A stretch of 64,000 nt of DNA from Branchiostoma lanceolatum (Eukaryota; Chordata; Leptocardii; Amphioxiformes; Branchiostomatidae). Below, piece by piece: positions 1 to 11,485 of the stretch. Numbering within the stretch: the first letter of the stretch is position 1; each line of letters opens with the position of its first letter. A program made the translations under genes and the position numbers. A model generated the notes under the pieces. That model made no database searches, was not told the DNA's origin, and was given only the letters and a program-made list of their open reading frames with translations. Where the stretch lies: assembly GCF_035083965.1 (NCBI RefSeq), contig NC_089724.1, forward strand, positions 30,271,435-30,335,434, given 5' to 3'.

Positions 1-24
1 ATACTTACGTAGGCGGATAGAAGG

Positions 25-33
25 TATATAAAG
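25..33 (+). promoter_or_regulatory. TATA box of the zinc-finger gene
   Basis: TATATAAAG lies about 180 bases upstream of the candidate first coding ATG at 212. A TATA box here would place transcription start near position 55-60 and give a 5' leader of about 150 bases. The assignment to the downstream C2H2 gene is inferred from position and orientation; no initiator element was resolved. Confidence 0.45.
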
Positions 34-211
34 AGAACCGATGTACTAGAAGTCAGTTGAGAGGACAGTGCAATACAGATCGACGTCTTCAACATGTAGC
101 GACTCCTTGTGTTTCCTTGGGTTGAGCGTACCACTAACATCGCAGCTATACTAACGAACTTCGTAAGGGACACAACATCAGCTACCCCCCCCCCCCCCTT
201 ACATTAACACC

Positions 212-2685
212 ATGCAGGAATCCAAGCAGATGTACCCATGGGTGAGTTGGTTGGTGTCTCTTTCTCTTCATCTATCTATGAATTGCGCGCTTTCTTAGGG
301 CCAACCTTCCACCACGGAGAAAGCGCGCACCCTGACAGAAGGGTGGGGAGGGGCGGAGAGACAGCTGTTGGCGGACGGTAGTACGCACGGTGTTTGGCGG
401 TTTACAGACGGCTGGGTTCATGACTGCTGGAACAGTATTAAAGTTAAGTTGAAATCCTCCCACACCATAAGGTGTATAGGGCGGTGCCCATCTCCGTTTC
501 ATAGCCCTGGGCCACACTGTGGTGCAATCACTGCAGCAGGGGGCTAGTCCACTGGCAGCGGAGTGTGTTTAACTTCCATACTGTTTCATAAGTATGTACC
601 ATTTCTATAAAGTCTTTGGTATGACTCAATGCGCCTCTTGTCCAGAGGTGTCCTACCCGTAAGTTGACCCCGGCCTTCTAGTTCCAAGTAGAACCAGATG
701 TGGTGAGTAACACTAACAGAAGAGCAGACCATTACACCACAGGTACCTTGGATAAAGTGTACATAAGGATGTTCACTGATCCAACTGCGCATGCGCAGGT
801 CAACGATAAAGTTCCCTGAGGTATGAACAAAACACGTCTCGAAATTGTGACGCAAACCGATAGACGGAGACAATACATCCATACATGTATAAACCATAGT
901 CGACTCAATAAGTGTTTACAATTCAGGGGCCTTCACTGGCGGGTGTAATAATAGTTGATGTTAGATTTGAGGGGCTTTGGTTACAAGAAGTTGTTCCACC
1001 AATGTGCTTCCTGCCTTAAAACGTCGTACATAACTAAGTTAAACTAACCCTTTTGACTTGCTCAAAATTAGATGATGGAGTCAACAGAAGATGAGCATCT
1101 AGAGTCAAGAGAGGAGTCCAGCTGTCCAGAAACTGACAACGGAGGGATAGGAGAACAACAACGCGACCAGAAACGTGGTCATGCTGCTAAAAGAGAAAAT
1201 AAAAAGAAGCGGAAGAAACACAACTGTCCGCACTGTGAGTATGAAACGAGATATGAATCGACGATGACTCGACACATCAGGACCCACACTGGTGAGAGAC
1301 CCTTCCAGTGCCAGCAGTGCGAGTATTCTGCTGCACGGAAGGGGCACCTGAAGCAGCATGTTTTGACAATGCACGCCAGTGAGAGACCATATCAGTGCAC
1401 TTACTGTGATTATTCTGCAACACAAAATGTTTACCTTAAGAGACACATCATGTATAAACATACTAACTCCAAGCCTCACAAGTGCACGCTGTGCAACTAT
1501 TCTGGAGAGGAGTCCAGCTGTCCAGAAACTGACAACGGAGGGACAGGAGAACAACAACTCGAGATCCACACTGGCAAGAAACCACACCAAGAGTCGTCTA
1601 CATCAACCAGACGCGACCAGAAACGTTGTCATGCTGCTAAAAGAGAAAATAAAAAGAAGCGGAAGAAACACAGCTGTCCGCACTGTGAGTATGAAACGAC
1701 ATATGAATCGACGATGACTCGACACATCAGGACGCACACTGGTGAGAGACCGTTCCAGTGCCAGCAGTGCGACTATTCTGCTGCACGGAAGGGGCACCTG
1801 AAGCGGCATGTCTTGACAATGCACGCCAGTGAGAGACCATATCAGTGCACTTACTGTGATTATTCTGCAACACAAAATGTTTACCTTAAGAGACACATCA
1901 TGTATAAACATACTAACTCCAAGCCTCACAAGTGCACGCTGTGCGACTATTCTGGAGTCACTAAACGGAGTTTGAAGTACCACATGACTAGCCACGTCGG
2001 AGAGAAAACATTCAAGTGTGAGATGTGTTCTTACTCCACCCATCGAAAGCGGTATTTGAAACCGCACTTAGCCACACACACTGGTGAGAAACTACACAAA
2101 TGTGAACTTTGTGATTATTCTGCAATGACTAGAGGTATTTTGAAGCAACATATGACCACACACACTGGCGAAAAGCCATACAAATGTGGAATCTGTGGCT
2201 ATGCGGCGGCACGTATGTCCACTTTGAAAGATCACATGACTAAACACACCGGTGAGAAGCCGTTCCAATGTGAGGAATGCGACTTCTTCACAACCAGAAA
2301 ATCGAAGTTAGCTGAACACATTAGAGTACACACCGGTGAGAAGCCATACGTGTGTGAGGTTTGTGGTTATGCGGCAGCACTGAAGTGTACCTTGAAGCAG
2401 CACATTGCCACACACGCTGTTGTAAAGCCCTGCAAATATGACCTGTGCGACTACTCCGCAGCCAACAAATCAAACTTAAGGAAACACATGAGAGTACACA
2501 CCGGTGAGAAGCCATACATGTGTGATGTTTGCGGTTATGCGGCAGCAATGAAAAATACCTTGAAGCAGCACATGGCCACACACGCTGTTGTAAAGCCCTA
2601 CAAATGTGACCAGTGCGACTACTCCGCAGCACAGAGAGTATGTTTGAAGAGCCACATGGCCAAACATGCCAAAGACAAAAACTGA
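212..2685 (+). CDS. C2H2 poly-zinc-finger protein, two-exon model
   Basis: The main exon (1072-2685) encodes 537 residues made almost entirely of C2H2 fingers joined by TGEKPY/F-type linkers, a nuclear DNA-binding (likely transcription factor) architecture. I count 14 canonical fingers, one degenerate finger near residue 460 where the first Cys is displaced (PCKYDLC instead of PYKCDLC), and one half finger (CTLCNYSG) at the end of a duplicated block. A short acidic N-terminus precedes a basic RENKKKRKK stretch. An upstream exon is likely: ATG at 212 reads ten codons to a GTGAGT donor at 242, and an acceptor (AAATTAG) sits exactly before 1072 in phase 0, adding MQESKQMYPW. If that exon is not used, translation starts at 1072. 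The stop is TGA at 2683. No KRAB, BTB or SCAN domain is visible. Orthology cannot be assigned. Confidence 0.85.
431..900 (-). repeat. Dispersed repeat, copy 1 (in the zinc-finger intron)
   Basis: Read on the minus strand, this block matches 49870-50165 read on the plus strand, over stretches such as GGACAAGAGGCGCATTGAGT and CCCTATACACCTTATGGTGT. This copy keeps an open frame of 103 codons (897 to 586), whereas the other copy is broken by stops and indels. It sits in the intron of the zinc-finger gene. It is probably a transposable-element fragment; I do not recognise the family. Confidence 0.6.
1111..1958 (+). repeat. Tandem duplication inside the zinc-finger CDS
   Basis: Positions 1111-1506 recur at 1507-1958 with only scattered substitutions and one 54-base length difference (1559-1612, encoding LEIHTGKKPHQESSTSTR). 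The duplication copies the acidic leader, the basic patch and three and a half fingers, so a truncated finger is left at the junction. Reading frame is kept throughout. Confidence 0.9.
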
Positions 2686-3075
2686 CTGCTTGAAGGTCTG
2701 ACGAAGTATGCTAGTGACTCAGCAACTTTGACCCCATTCATGGTCTTTTCTAGGTAAAAAGGAATTGCTTTTCCCTGCGTAAAAGTGATGATCCTCGCAC
2801 TGACTGGAATTATAAGCAGATGTTAGATGAGACTTTGTGTGTTGCTCTTGATGAATATCTTGTATTGGAGGACCTTCGACATTTTGGGAACATTTCTAGA
2901 CCCGTACGTTCCGTCGGTGCCCTAAATAGGGGTGTAACAAAGCTGTAACACAGAAACGTATCAGGAAGGATTGAGGACATGTGCAAACGGACAAGATTGA
3001 TAGGTTCGATTTGCACTGATTTGCACATGGAACTTTACATTTGTGAACCCTTTTGAACCCTATGTTCTGTGCGTT
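2686..3075. other. Zinc-finger 3' flank, nothing resolved
   Basis: This stretch follows the zinc-finger stop codon and probably contains the 3' untranslated region. No polyadenylation signal, coding exon or repeat stands out. Confidence 0.4.
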
Positions 3076-3183
3076 AGTCTCCAAGCAGACCTACGGGTTG
3101 CAAAGACCGTATCCAACTGGCAGAAGGAGTTTTTATAGCAACCCTTGCTATAAAACTCCTTCTGCCAGTTGGATACGGTCTTT
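3073..3183 (+). mobile_element. Foldback MITE fragment with 39-bp hairpin
   Basis: Arms at 3102-3141 and 3145-3183 are near-perfect inverted complements around a 3-base loop. The sequence just before the left arm (TAGTCTCCAAGCAGACCTAC) closely resembles the terminus of the MITE at 15370 (TAATCTCCAAGCAGATCTAC), so both likely belong to related families. No matching right terminus is seen after 3183, so this copy is probably truncated. Confidence 0.65.
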
Positions 3184-5105
3184 CTGGTTAGTATGTCGTT
3201 GGCTGTTTGTTGTTGAAAACCGCATACTTACTATTGTTGTTCCGCACATTGTGTGTACTTTTTTATTCCACTTGTTCGGTTCTATGTTGGCTCCCTTGTG
3301 GTCGCCTAGCGACATCCAGTTGAACAACAGATTGTAGCTAAACGCTAGCGATGTTATATCTAGAGTACGAATGTTATATCTACAGTACGATTTAGCTTCG
3401 TTAATACATTTGTTTAGATTGGGTATAGTTTTGGATATAGTAAGGTATGAAGCAGGTCTAGAGAAGGGTGGGGTTTTATGAGTACCCGATGGAACATCCA
3501 TGTGATAAAACATGTAGGTAGTTGTTTTTTTTTGAAGACACATGTAGATATTAGATATAGCTTATAGGTAATTGGAATATAGAATCTGATATAAAAGGAA
3601 TCTTGTGTTACACAGTCAAGATCTTGGGTGTACAGTGATCAGATTTTATTTTAGATATTTCTAAAAGGTTTCTTCTAAGCTTCTCTTCGTCTTAAGCCGG
3701 TTGTTCAGCGCGGGCCGTCAGGACTATCGGACGACATGTGGACCAGGTGAGTTAATGAGATCACGAATGAATGAATAAACGGGACTGAGTCAGTGAGTGA
3801 ACGAATGAACTGAATCGATAGATTACACAATTAATGGCAGGAAATCATAAGACCACGAAACAAAAGACAGCATTGTTGATTCGAGTTATGTGTTACAACT
3901 AAGGAAATGCATTAAGGAAAGGAAAGGAAAGTGATCTCGAACCAGTTTAGCTCAAATGAACTCAATGAGCGGATGAGATAATCTTCCACTGGTCTTGACA
4001 GAGAAGACAGACGCTATGTACAGTATTTACAGGTTCATTGCAATTACGATATTGTAAGTGGAGCTGCCCTCCCATAGAGACCATGCTTAAGAGCCGGTCC
4101 TCTGTCGCCCAATGTCGTAAGCAGATGTAGGGTGGACTTTTTCGCTACTTGCTGTGATCGTATAGTCACTGTTACATTGTAAAATAGACAACGTGCATCA
4201 CCACACGCAACCGAGCAAACGATATGCCAAGTTACATACCAATTTCGCAACGGGAATTGTGAGTTATAACTGCGAACATGTGCAGAGTGACCTCCTGTTT
4301 GTGTATAAGTATGGTGTCCAGTCACAGCGCGCATATGTACGCACGGAACGAGGCAGTGCACTTTTACGCACATCAATTTTTAATTTCAAGATCGCCGTGT
4401 GAAAATTGGAAATCTCTGGACCTTCAATCTTACCACACTTGTAGTTTGTAGAACGGAGGCTGTGACAAGTTAAAACGTTTACGCAGGGGATGAAAGATTG
4501 TTGAGGTATGTCTCTCAGAAAAGTGCCCGCGGGCCGCGGAAGTCACATCAGGGTACGGTATGTCATTTTCACAGTCAAACCTGCCTAGGCGACCACCCGG
4601 CCTTGCCAACCGCTTTTAATCGGTCCCAAATCCCCCCCCCCCCCCTTAGTAAAGCGATCTGCCCAAGTCTTGAAATCTGTATTCCAGATATGATCATAAA
4701 GATGGCAAATTCAGATTCAGCAGGTGCCAAAACCCCTAAGAAGTGTAGTATATTAATTTTCGATGAACCATGTGGAGGGTAATCTTGTATGAATATCTAA
4801 TGAGTACCCGTTGACCTATGACCTTCGAGTAATGATTGTTAACGTTAATAGTCTGATAGCTATAGATCAGGCATGCCTGCAATAAAACAGCTGGGAGTAC
4901 GGACGACACATGAGAGGGTACGGACGCTACAAATGGGGATACTGATGCTACAGATGGGGGTACGGACGCTACAGCAAAATAACTTTATTCCCGGACAATT
5001 GTACACGGTACAACAGCTACAGTTCGTCCTCAAACACAGAGCACTGTGAACTCAGAGGTATCTACATATCCACATCGAGTCTCCTGGACACTCAGTATCG
5101 TTAGA
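3184..5105. other. Gene-free stretch
   Basis: No coding exon was recognised. It holds short imperfect repeats of GAATGAATGA type near 3765-3830, a C-homopolymer near 4630-4646, and about four degenerate units of roughly 23 bp (GGGGTACGGACGCTACA) at 4895-4975. Confidence 0.4.
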
Positions 5106-5109
5106 AAGA

Positions 5110-5300
5110 GTGAAGATCCTTGATTCGGAACCGGATTTCTTTGCAAAAGGAGTAAAGGAGGCAATCTACATCAGACCTACCTTGAACAGAGACGGGGGAC
5201 GACACAAGTTATCTGGCACGTCTGACCCGCTACGTACCACGTTACGTGTCGCTGACGTCACGTTGCAGTTGCCGGGTTCATTCCGTGAACAGGGTTGAAG
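5110..5300 (+). mobile_element. Penelope-like retroelement remnant (GIY-YIG C-terminal part)
   Basis: The 62-codon frame reads KILDSEPDFFAKGVKEAIYI followed shortly by LNRDGGRHKLS. This matches the C-terminal part of GIY-YIG endonucleases of Penelope-like elements, whose typical pattern is a LDxE segment, RxxKEAIxI, then NRDxG. No reverse transcriptase is present nearby, so this is a dead 3' fragment. The family call rests on motif recognition only. Confidence 0.55.
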
Positions 5301-6435
5301 GAGTCAACCGAAAATTTTGGGTAAGTCCGAATTCCTCTAACAGTGTTGGACGAAAAGTTTAGTCTTGTTAATAACGTTATATTATGTATTTATCACTCAC
5401 TTCTGTATTCAAATGCTTCCTGTTCCGGTCTACTCCTTATATTTTGCTATCTACTGGTATTTCATTTCATAATGCTACATATGTTGTTTTAGTTCGTTCC
5501 ATTTCGTTCCATTTCGTTCCATTTCGTACTTTCGGGGGACCCCATGCGCAGTAAGAGAGCGGACAACAAAGTGCGCCTTCCTCCGATCCACAGGAAATCC
5601 CGAGGGACCCGGATGTAGAACCAAACTAGGAGAAATCTAGATAGCAGACAGATATGCAAAAGTCGTCTTTTTAGATAATGATTCTTTGCCTTCTAAGACA
5701 AAGAAAATCACGAAAAATCGTATAACAAAAGAATTTCATTACAATATTGTATGATATCACAAAAGTGTTAACATGGTTTCGGGCTAAAAACATTTGAAAA
5801 AGACTGGAAGAAATTTGGAAAAGATACGTTGGAACTGTGAAAAGCGAAACTAACAAAAAAAGTTTAGAAAATGAAAGGAAAATTCGCAGCACGTGTTGAC
5901 ACGACCATTGCAAAATGTGTTAAAATGAAGATATCAAAAGAATCTTTCATATTTAGTGCAGGTCAAACTGTTTAATTTCATAACTTTTTTGATACTTATG
6001 CCTAAGATGTGATAAATATTACTCGCACTTACACTTCTTAAAAAATAACAAGGTGAGAGATACCTTTATGCCTTACCTTTTGTTAGGTGATGATGTCGAA
6101 TGAATGTCAAAACTTAGCACGATTCTACGTTGCTTTCATCTGTGGTGTTCTCTCTAAGAGACGCATTAAGTCTATGAGAGATGTAAATGTCATCATGTCC
6201 ACCTGTCGTCCTATGGAAACCATCATCAGACACAATTCATATAACCCAGGGGGAGTCATAACAGATTTATATTAAAAAAAACAGTCTACACTCAACACAA
6301 AGAGTAAGGAAAGTAAATCTGATCAACCATATATCTGTTGTTATTTATTAGCTTATGTATTACCCTTTACAATTATGATACAATATTTGCAATAATCATA
6401 CTAAAATACGCTTTTCAATAGACGAAACAGTGGCT
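5301..6435. other. Gene-free stretch
   Basis: AT-rich sequence with no recognised coding exon. A triplicated GTTCCATTTC unit lies at about 5492-5527. Confidence 0.35.
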
Positions 6436-6438
6436 AGT

Positions 6439-6651
6439 TTACACCTCAGGCGGTTTGTCCGGAGCGGCCGATATGTCTTGGCCGTCCAAAGCAGTCGATT
6501 TGTCTTGGTCGCCCGGAGCAGTCGATGTGTCTTGGTCGTTCTGAGCAGACGTTGTGTTTTGATCGTCCGGAGCGGCAGTCGGTGTGTCTTGATCGTCCGG
6601 AGCGTTCTGAGTAGTCGAAGTGTCTTGATCATCCGAATCAGGAAAATTCAA
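6439..6651 (-). repeat. Low-complexity repeat, DDQDT-like
   Basis: Degenerate units of about 30-36 bases (GATCGTCCGGAGC...GTGTCTT) leave all three local frames largely open. On the minus strand they spell repeats of DDQDT(S/P)TA ending in KPPEV and a stop. No splice acceptor links it to the coding-like stretch at 6690-6898, so I cannot say it is translated. Confidence 0.4.
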
Positions 6652-6689
6652 TAAGACAGGACGTGTTAACGTTGTGAGTTACAGAGCAC

Positions 6690-6898
6690 CGCCCTAGATT
6701 ATGGAGGTGGTCTGGAGTTTTGATGCGATTGTTCTCGAGGTAGGAGAGAAAGTCAATGCTCACCTTTTTGAACTGATCTCCATTCCTGGTAAACTTGTAA
6801 GTGTTCTTCTCGGCTGGCTTCAGCTCCAGTTTCTTCACACACTCGCGTTCCTGATACCATTCCTTGGATAAACGTGATGTATGATCAAGAATGTCCCA
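6690..6898 (-). CDS. Unrecognised coding-like stretch or exon
   Basis: About 70 codons are open from WDILDHTSRLSKEWYQE through KKLELKPAEKNTYKF to FLSYLENN and HNLGR, with balanced amino-acid use unlike random frames. A possible AATAG acceptor lies just upstream; no strong donor follows. I do not recognise the family. It may be an exon of an unresolved gene or part of a mobile element. Confidence 0.3.
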
Positions 6899-8718
6899 CT
6901 ATTCTTCTGTAGGGAGGGGGCGCGGAAGTCGCCACCTTGGACGCCTGGGACGCTCTCGTCGATGTGACAAACTAATCTAACGAAAACTAGACGCAAATTG
7001 CGAGATACATGCTAAAATGTTCAACACTGAATCATAAATACTTCATAAACAGAATAGGCTCAATATGACCTCTGAAAGGCAAAAAATTACATCGTTTGGG
7101 AGCTCAAAAAATGCGCGTCCTAACTTCTGTTTAGTTATCAACCTGTCCTTGGTTCTGACAGGTGAAAAATGACTTACTTCTGAGGGGACAAGCATTTCAT
7201 AGCCAACATGTTGATGTATGTATGGTTTAAATTTGAAACAAAACAAATCACCACTTTAGCGCTGCAAAGTTGGGCAAAAATTGCGTTTTTTGGCAAGGCT
7301 AAAACACTGTATTGGTTTGAGGTTGCCCAAGCCCTTCGTCTTCAATTTCTGAAACTTTCAAAGATATTCTAGATAAGCAGAAGAGTTGGTCTTTTTAGTC
7401 CAGTTTTTGTTTTTCCGTCACATTCAAGCACTTGCTCATAATCATGTCCTAAACTGAACCAATTTTCATGTTTTTGGTATGCGCAAATCAGGAAAAATGG
7501 CCCCAAAATTTGTTTGGGCAGTTACCATGGCAACAATTGGTTTTGAGCAGAAAGAAAGATATTTTGAGGGTGTGTGGGCCAAATACTATCACTGTGCAAA
7601 ATATAAGCCCAATCGATTTTTTGACTGATGCCACCATTGTTTGATCGTTACAGACATTTCCCTATTTAGCCAATAAAATCATATCGATGACGTCATAATC
7701 ACGACATATTACGTCACAACGATACCGAAAGAATTATTATTCTGTTACATGCACATTACTCCCTGCATATTTGGTGATGATACACCATACCGTTTAGACG
7801 TTATGAGTCCCAGATATCCAAAAAAGCCCAGTCTGGATAGAGTCAAATTAGCGTTTCTATTTACTCTAAGCAGGGCATTTAAGTCCTAGCAGATATAATT
7901 GAATTCACAATATTTGGAGCTCTACACACAGAAAAGAGCAGCACACATTTATTACGATACAAGAAAATCTTTAATGGCAACCATAAAGACACAACTACCA
8001 GTCAGCACATAGTGGACTAGTCCTACTCTCAAACCAACTTGGTATTTCATGTATGTCTGATACCTTCTCAATCTTCGTTCAAATCAAGATTAACTTCTAT
8101 TCAACAAATATTACATGCGGAAAGTAACATCTCTTTGTATTATACAGTGTTTGCACCTACATACAAACACTTCTGAGCACACATGTGCATGGTCGCCGTC
8201 GGTCAATATTGACCATGGTAACATCCTAATTCACATCAGCCCTACATCATCGACTAAAGACTGGTTACTGGTGACGTCATATTCAGATAAAGCAAAAAAT
8301 TCAAATGACATACAAGCAAACAAAAGCATCCCAGCAGTGTCAACACATCCCTAGAAACAACAGTGTCATGAGGATTATCCATACTGACTCCCAGGGGTAG
8401 CTTCATGCAATCGTGGCACACTGATGTCTCACAAAAAGGAACAATGTATAAGCTGACTCTTTAAAGATACAGGCACAGGCCAGTGTCATAACATTAAATG
8501 AAGTTAAAAGTGGGAATGGGGCATAGTACCCAATTTCCACAATGCATCATGAAAGGACTAGTGTAAGATATGGCACACCTCAAGTAAATAGATATCAACT
8601 ACTGGAACACAGTGACACCATGCCTGCGGCACAGTGATGCAAGAAAATGGCTGCCAATCCGAGATCTAATCAACCTCCATCCCTCAAGCAGCTCTACTAG
8701 CTGCAGCTCATAACCAGC
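6899..8718. other. Gene-free stretch
   Basis: No coding exon, RNA gene or clear repeat was recognised. Several CRE-like TGACGTCA-type sites occur (for example near 7690 and 8274), which is not enough to call a promoter. Confidence 0.35.
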
Positions 8719-9622
8719 TCATGTACATGTCAAGGGAGCAACCTGGGCCTTCACTTCACATACGTAATGAAGTCTATTTGTGCATGCTGACTCTTCATCC
8801 CACATGTAGGGCAGATCAGGCATCCATGCAGCACATTCTGATGGAGGCGCATTGTTCCATGAGCCCCAGTTGTCCCAGCTGGTGCCCAGTACTGTCCCAT
8901 CGTCCCACTTCCACTGCGGCCGCGAGTACACCGGGTACATGGGTCCTTGTTCGTGCGCACGCCCCAGATGTGACAGATATGCAACATGCGAGATGTAGAC
9001 CGATCCAGACTTGTTGATTGGGGTATCTGGCTTTGACCTTTTCGACCAGGAAGTCGTTTGTTACCTTGTCCTTGGGCATAAACAGACGCCAGCCGGCAGT
9101 CTGATTGCAGTCGGACCTGGCATCAGCGATGTTCTTCTTGTCGGTGGGGGACTTGTAGCATATGTCTGGCTTTTCGCAGGACCATTCATAGCCGCTGGGA
9201 CTGGCTCCGGTCTTGTCGCAGCCGGCTTTGAAATCTAGCATGAGGATGATGATATTTTATAGAAGACTAATAGTATTGGCTACAGGAGCACAAGGCCCAA
9301 ACCCTCTGAAGTAAGTGAGCTGTTCAGAAAGACTGAGAAATGCAAATGATTTTTACACAAACAGCAATGCCCAACAGAACAGGTTGAAGAGTACATCTAC
9401 TCGTGCATCTATAGACAAATCAAACTATGACAAATTGGTTGATGTTCAATAAACTTTTAGAAAATCAGGACTGGTGCAGAAGATAAAGTACCAGTATACA
9501 TGTATGTTAGACTCACTCGTTAGGCAGAGTTCCAATGTGAGATTCTTGAACTGGTTCTGACATTTAGCATGTTTGTCTGCCAGATCTTTGAGCTGCTGCT
9601 GCAACTGAAAGATGACAAGCGC
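8719..9622 (-). pseudogene. C-type lectin-domain protein gene, frame-disrupted
   Basis: Two exons are clear. The upstream exon (9622-9517) encodes a short hydrophobic/coiled-coil stalk (FQLQQQLKDLADKHAKCQ) and ends in an ACGA/GTGAGT donor. The next exon starts at 9234 after CTAG, in matching phase 1, and carries the lectin domain to the stop at 8719. Hallmarks are YEWSC near the start, QVWIGL, the WKWDDGT loop, WNNAPPSECAAW and a C-terminal LHYVCEVKA. The EPN/QPD sugar motif is not conserved (NNAPPS), so classical calcium-dependent sugar binding is doubtful. Between QVWIGL and MYPVYSRPQWKW the frame shifts by one base near 9000-9010, so no single frame spans the domain. This is either a lesion or a base-call error. 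Stalk plus lectin suggests a type II membrane lectin. Confidence 0.7.
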
Positions 9623-9789
9623 CTGGAGTAGATACAGGATAGAAAATGCTATAGTTTTTATATGTGTATGCTGTACAGTCATGTAATTTGAGCACCTACA
9701 TTGTACATCTGTGTGAACTTAAATACATTTTAACTAAAGATTTTGTACTCAATTGTCATCACATAAAAAGACCCAAAGGCCACTTTAAT

Positions 9790-10745
9790 GTTATGGGTTA
9801 CATGAGGACTGGGACATCTCTTCCCCCTAAGTCAGAAACATCCTTTCCCCGTCGCAGACAAGCTAAACTCACTGTATGTGAACAAGAGTTCGGAAACCTC
9901 ATACCTCGATAAAAAACTTTGATCCTTTGTAGATTTATTGTTTTATCTTGTCTCATTAATGATGCAAATGAGGCTGTAATTAGAATAATGTATTTCAAAA
10001 GATGATCTTCTCTACCAAAATTAAATACATTGTGTGAAAGCTTTTTTCTTTTGTTAGATAACTATGTTCAAATTTCATCATAAATGATGCAAATGAATGA
10101 CTAGCAGATTACATAACCTATACATGATAATGTACACCTTCAATCAACTTACACAAGTATGTAATTCTACGATTATCATGACACTTTCGCATTAATCATG
10201 CAAATTGTGCATAATCATTTGCATAATTGGTATCTGTAGATGTTGCACCTGCCATTAATTACACATACCACATTATTTAAGTTCCATTGTGGAAAGTACT
10301 GCCAATATACATTTTCCTCTTTAATCATGCAAATCAAGTCCTGATTTGCATAATTTATATTCTATTATGAACATCTCTGTCTAAGCTACCTGTGTACTGA
10401 ATATCATGGAAGTCCGTTGTTCCTTTGTACAGTTATTCTCCTTTAGATGTTTTGACATCAACGCTCCTGCAGTTCCAGAGTAAGCTGCTAGGGGACTCAG
10501 ACTTACAACACTTGCTCCATGTATGACAATCACGTCGAAAATTCAAGACCATAGCACCTCAAGGAAAAAATACAAAAAACGAAAGTTCTGCTGCAGTACC
10601 AAGGTCACATAACAAGGGCCCAAAATCGACATCGACCTCTGTCTTCTCAAGACTAACCCACATACCAAATATCATCATAATCCATCCAGCAGTTCTTGAG
10701 TTGCTGACTACCAAAATTCGGAAACATTTTCATGTCAGGAATGAG
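9790..10745 (+). repeat. Dispersed repeat family R (copy 1), with octamer motifs
   Basis: Contains AAGAGTTCGGAAACCTCATA at 9885 and TTCTGCTGCAGTACCAAGGT near 10580, shared with the copy at 62100-62560. The reverse complement of the same consensus is at 44860-45660 and 58671-60684. It carries several ATGCAAAT octamers. It has no coding capacity and is probably a non-autonomous element. Confidence 0.6.
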
Positions 10746-11485
10746 GAGTTAGACTGACAAGCCAGGTCTTATTCATGAGTTGATTCGCCCATAGGCTTCA
10801 TGCATGTTATAACACGTGTTTGACATGGGCGCGTTCGCAATGAAGCTGTAGGAAATACAACAATGTCGTTCGTTCCATGTTGAGAACATTTACCCTAGAT
10901 TATATTAAAAAATTGCCAACAATTTCACTACAATCTCTGTTTATAGCACTTAGCTCCCCCACCCCAAAAATGCACTTTCCAGCGGTAAGCACACGACTGC
11001 ATCACCACCGAAATGCAGGGATGGGCAAGTCGACGTCGCGCGCGGCTGTTTTTCTTCAGTAACAAACAAGCTTTCAGGAGTTTGACGCTTGAGATCAGTT
11101 GGGATGGCTAAAAGGAGATTTCCCACCGATATGAACACACGTTCATGCATACAGCCGTTAATTTATTTGGGGTATGAGACCTTATGAGTGAAGTGTGTTT
11201 CTCTACCACATTTTCACTGGAATGTACCCAACTCTTAGCAATAAGTGTGGCAAGGTCTTTGACGTGCTCAGGGTGAAATATTGGCAGCATGAATCAAAAT
11301 AGATAATGGAGGCAAAAAACAGATATGGTTAAGTACCGGTCTGGAATATTCATTTCTAAGTCTTACAAAAGCTAGATGTTATTTTGGTTCGCTGATGAGG
11401 TTTGTACTAATTCAAATGTGACGTTTGTGGTCCAGCGCAGTGTATCAGTACTCACTCTCTATAGCTCAACTTGAAGGAAACCTAC
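10746..11485. other. Gene-free stretch
   Basis: Nothing recognisable was found between the repeat family copy and the candidate signal-anchor exon. A CTGATGAG at 11394 was inspected as a hammerhead core and rejected. Confidence 0.35.

Noticed and set aside
586..897. A 103-codon gene on the minus strand
   Set aside because: The same sequence recurs at 49870-50165 in broken form inside an intron, so a mobile-repeat origin is more likely than a cellular gene.
1105..2667. Minus-strand frames of 60-160 codons opposite the zinc-finger exon
   Set aside because: They mirror the repetitive finger codons and show no independent coding signature.
11390..11440. CTGATGAG resembling the hammerhead ribozyme core
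   Set aside because: No GAAA box follows in the right position and the required stems do not pair; the surrounding sequence has no Penelope or satellite context.
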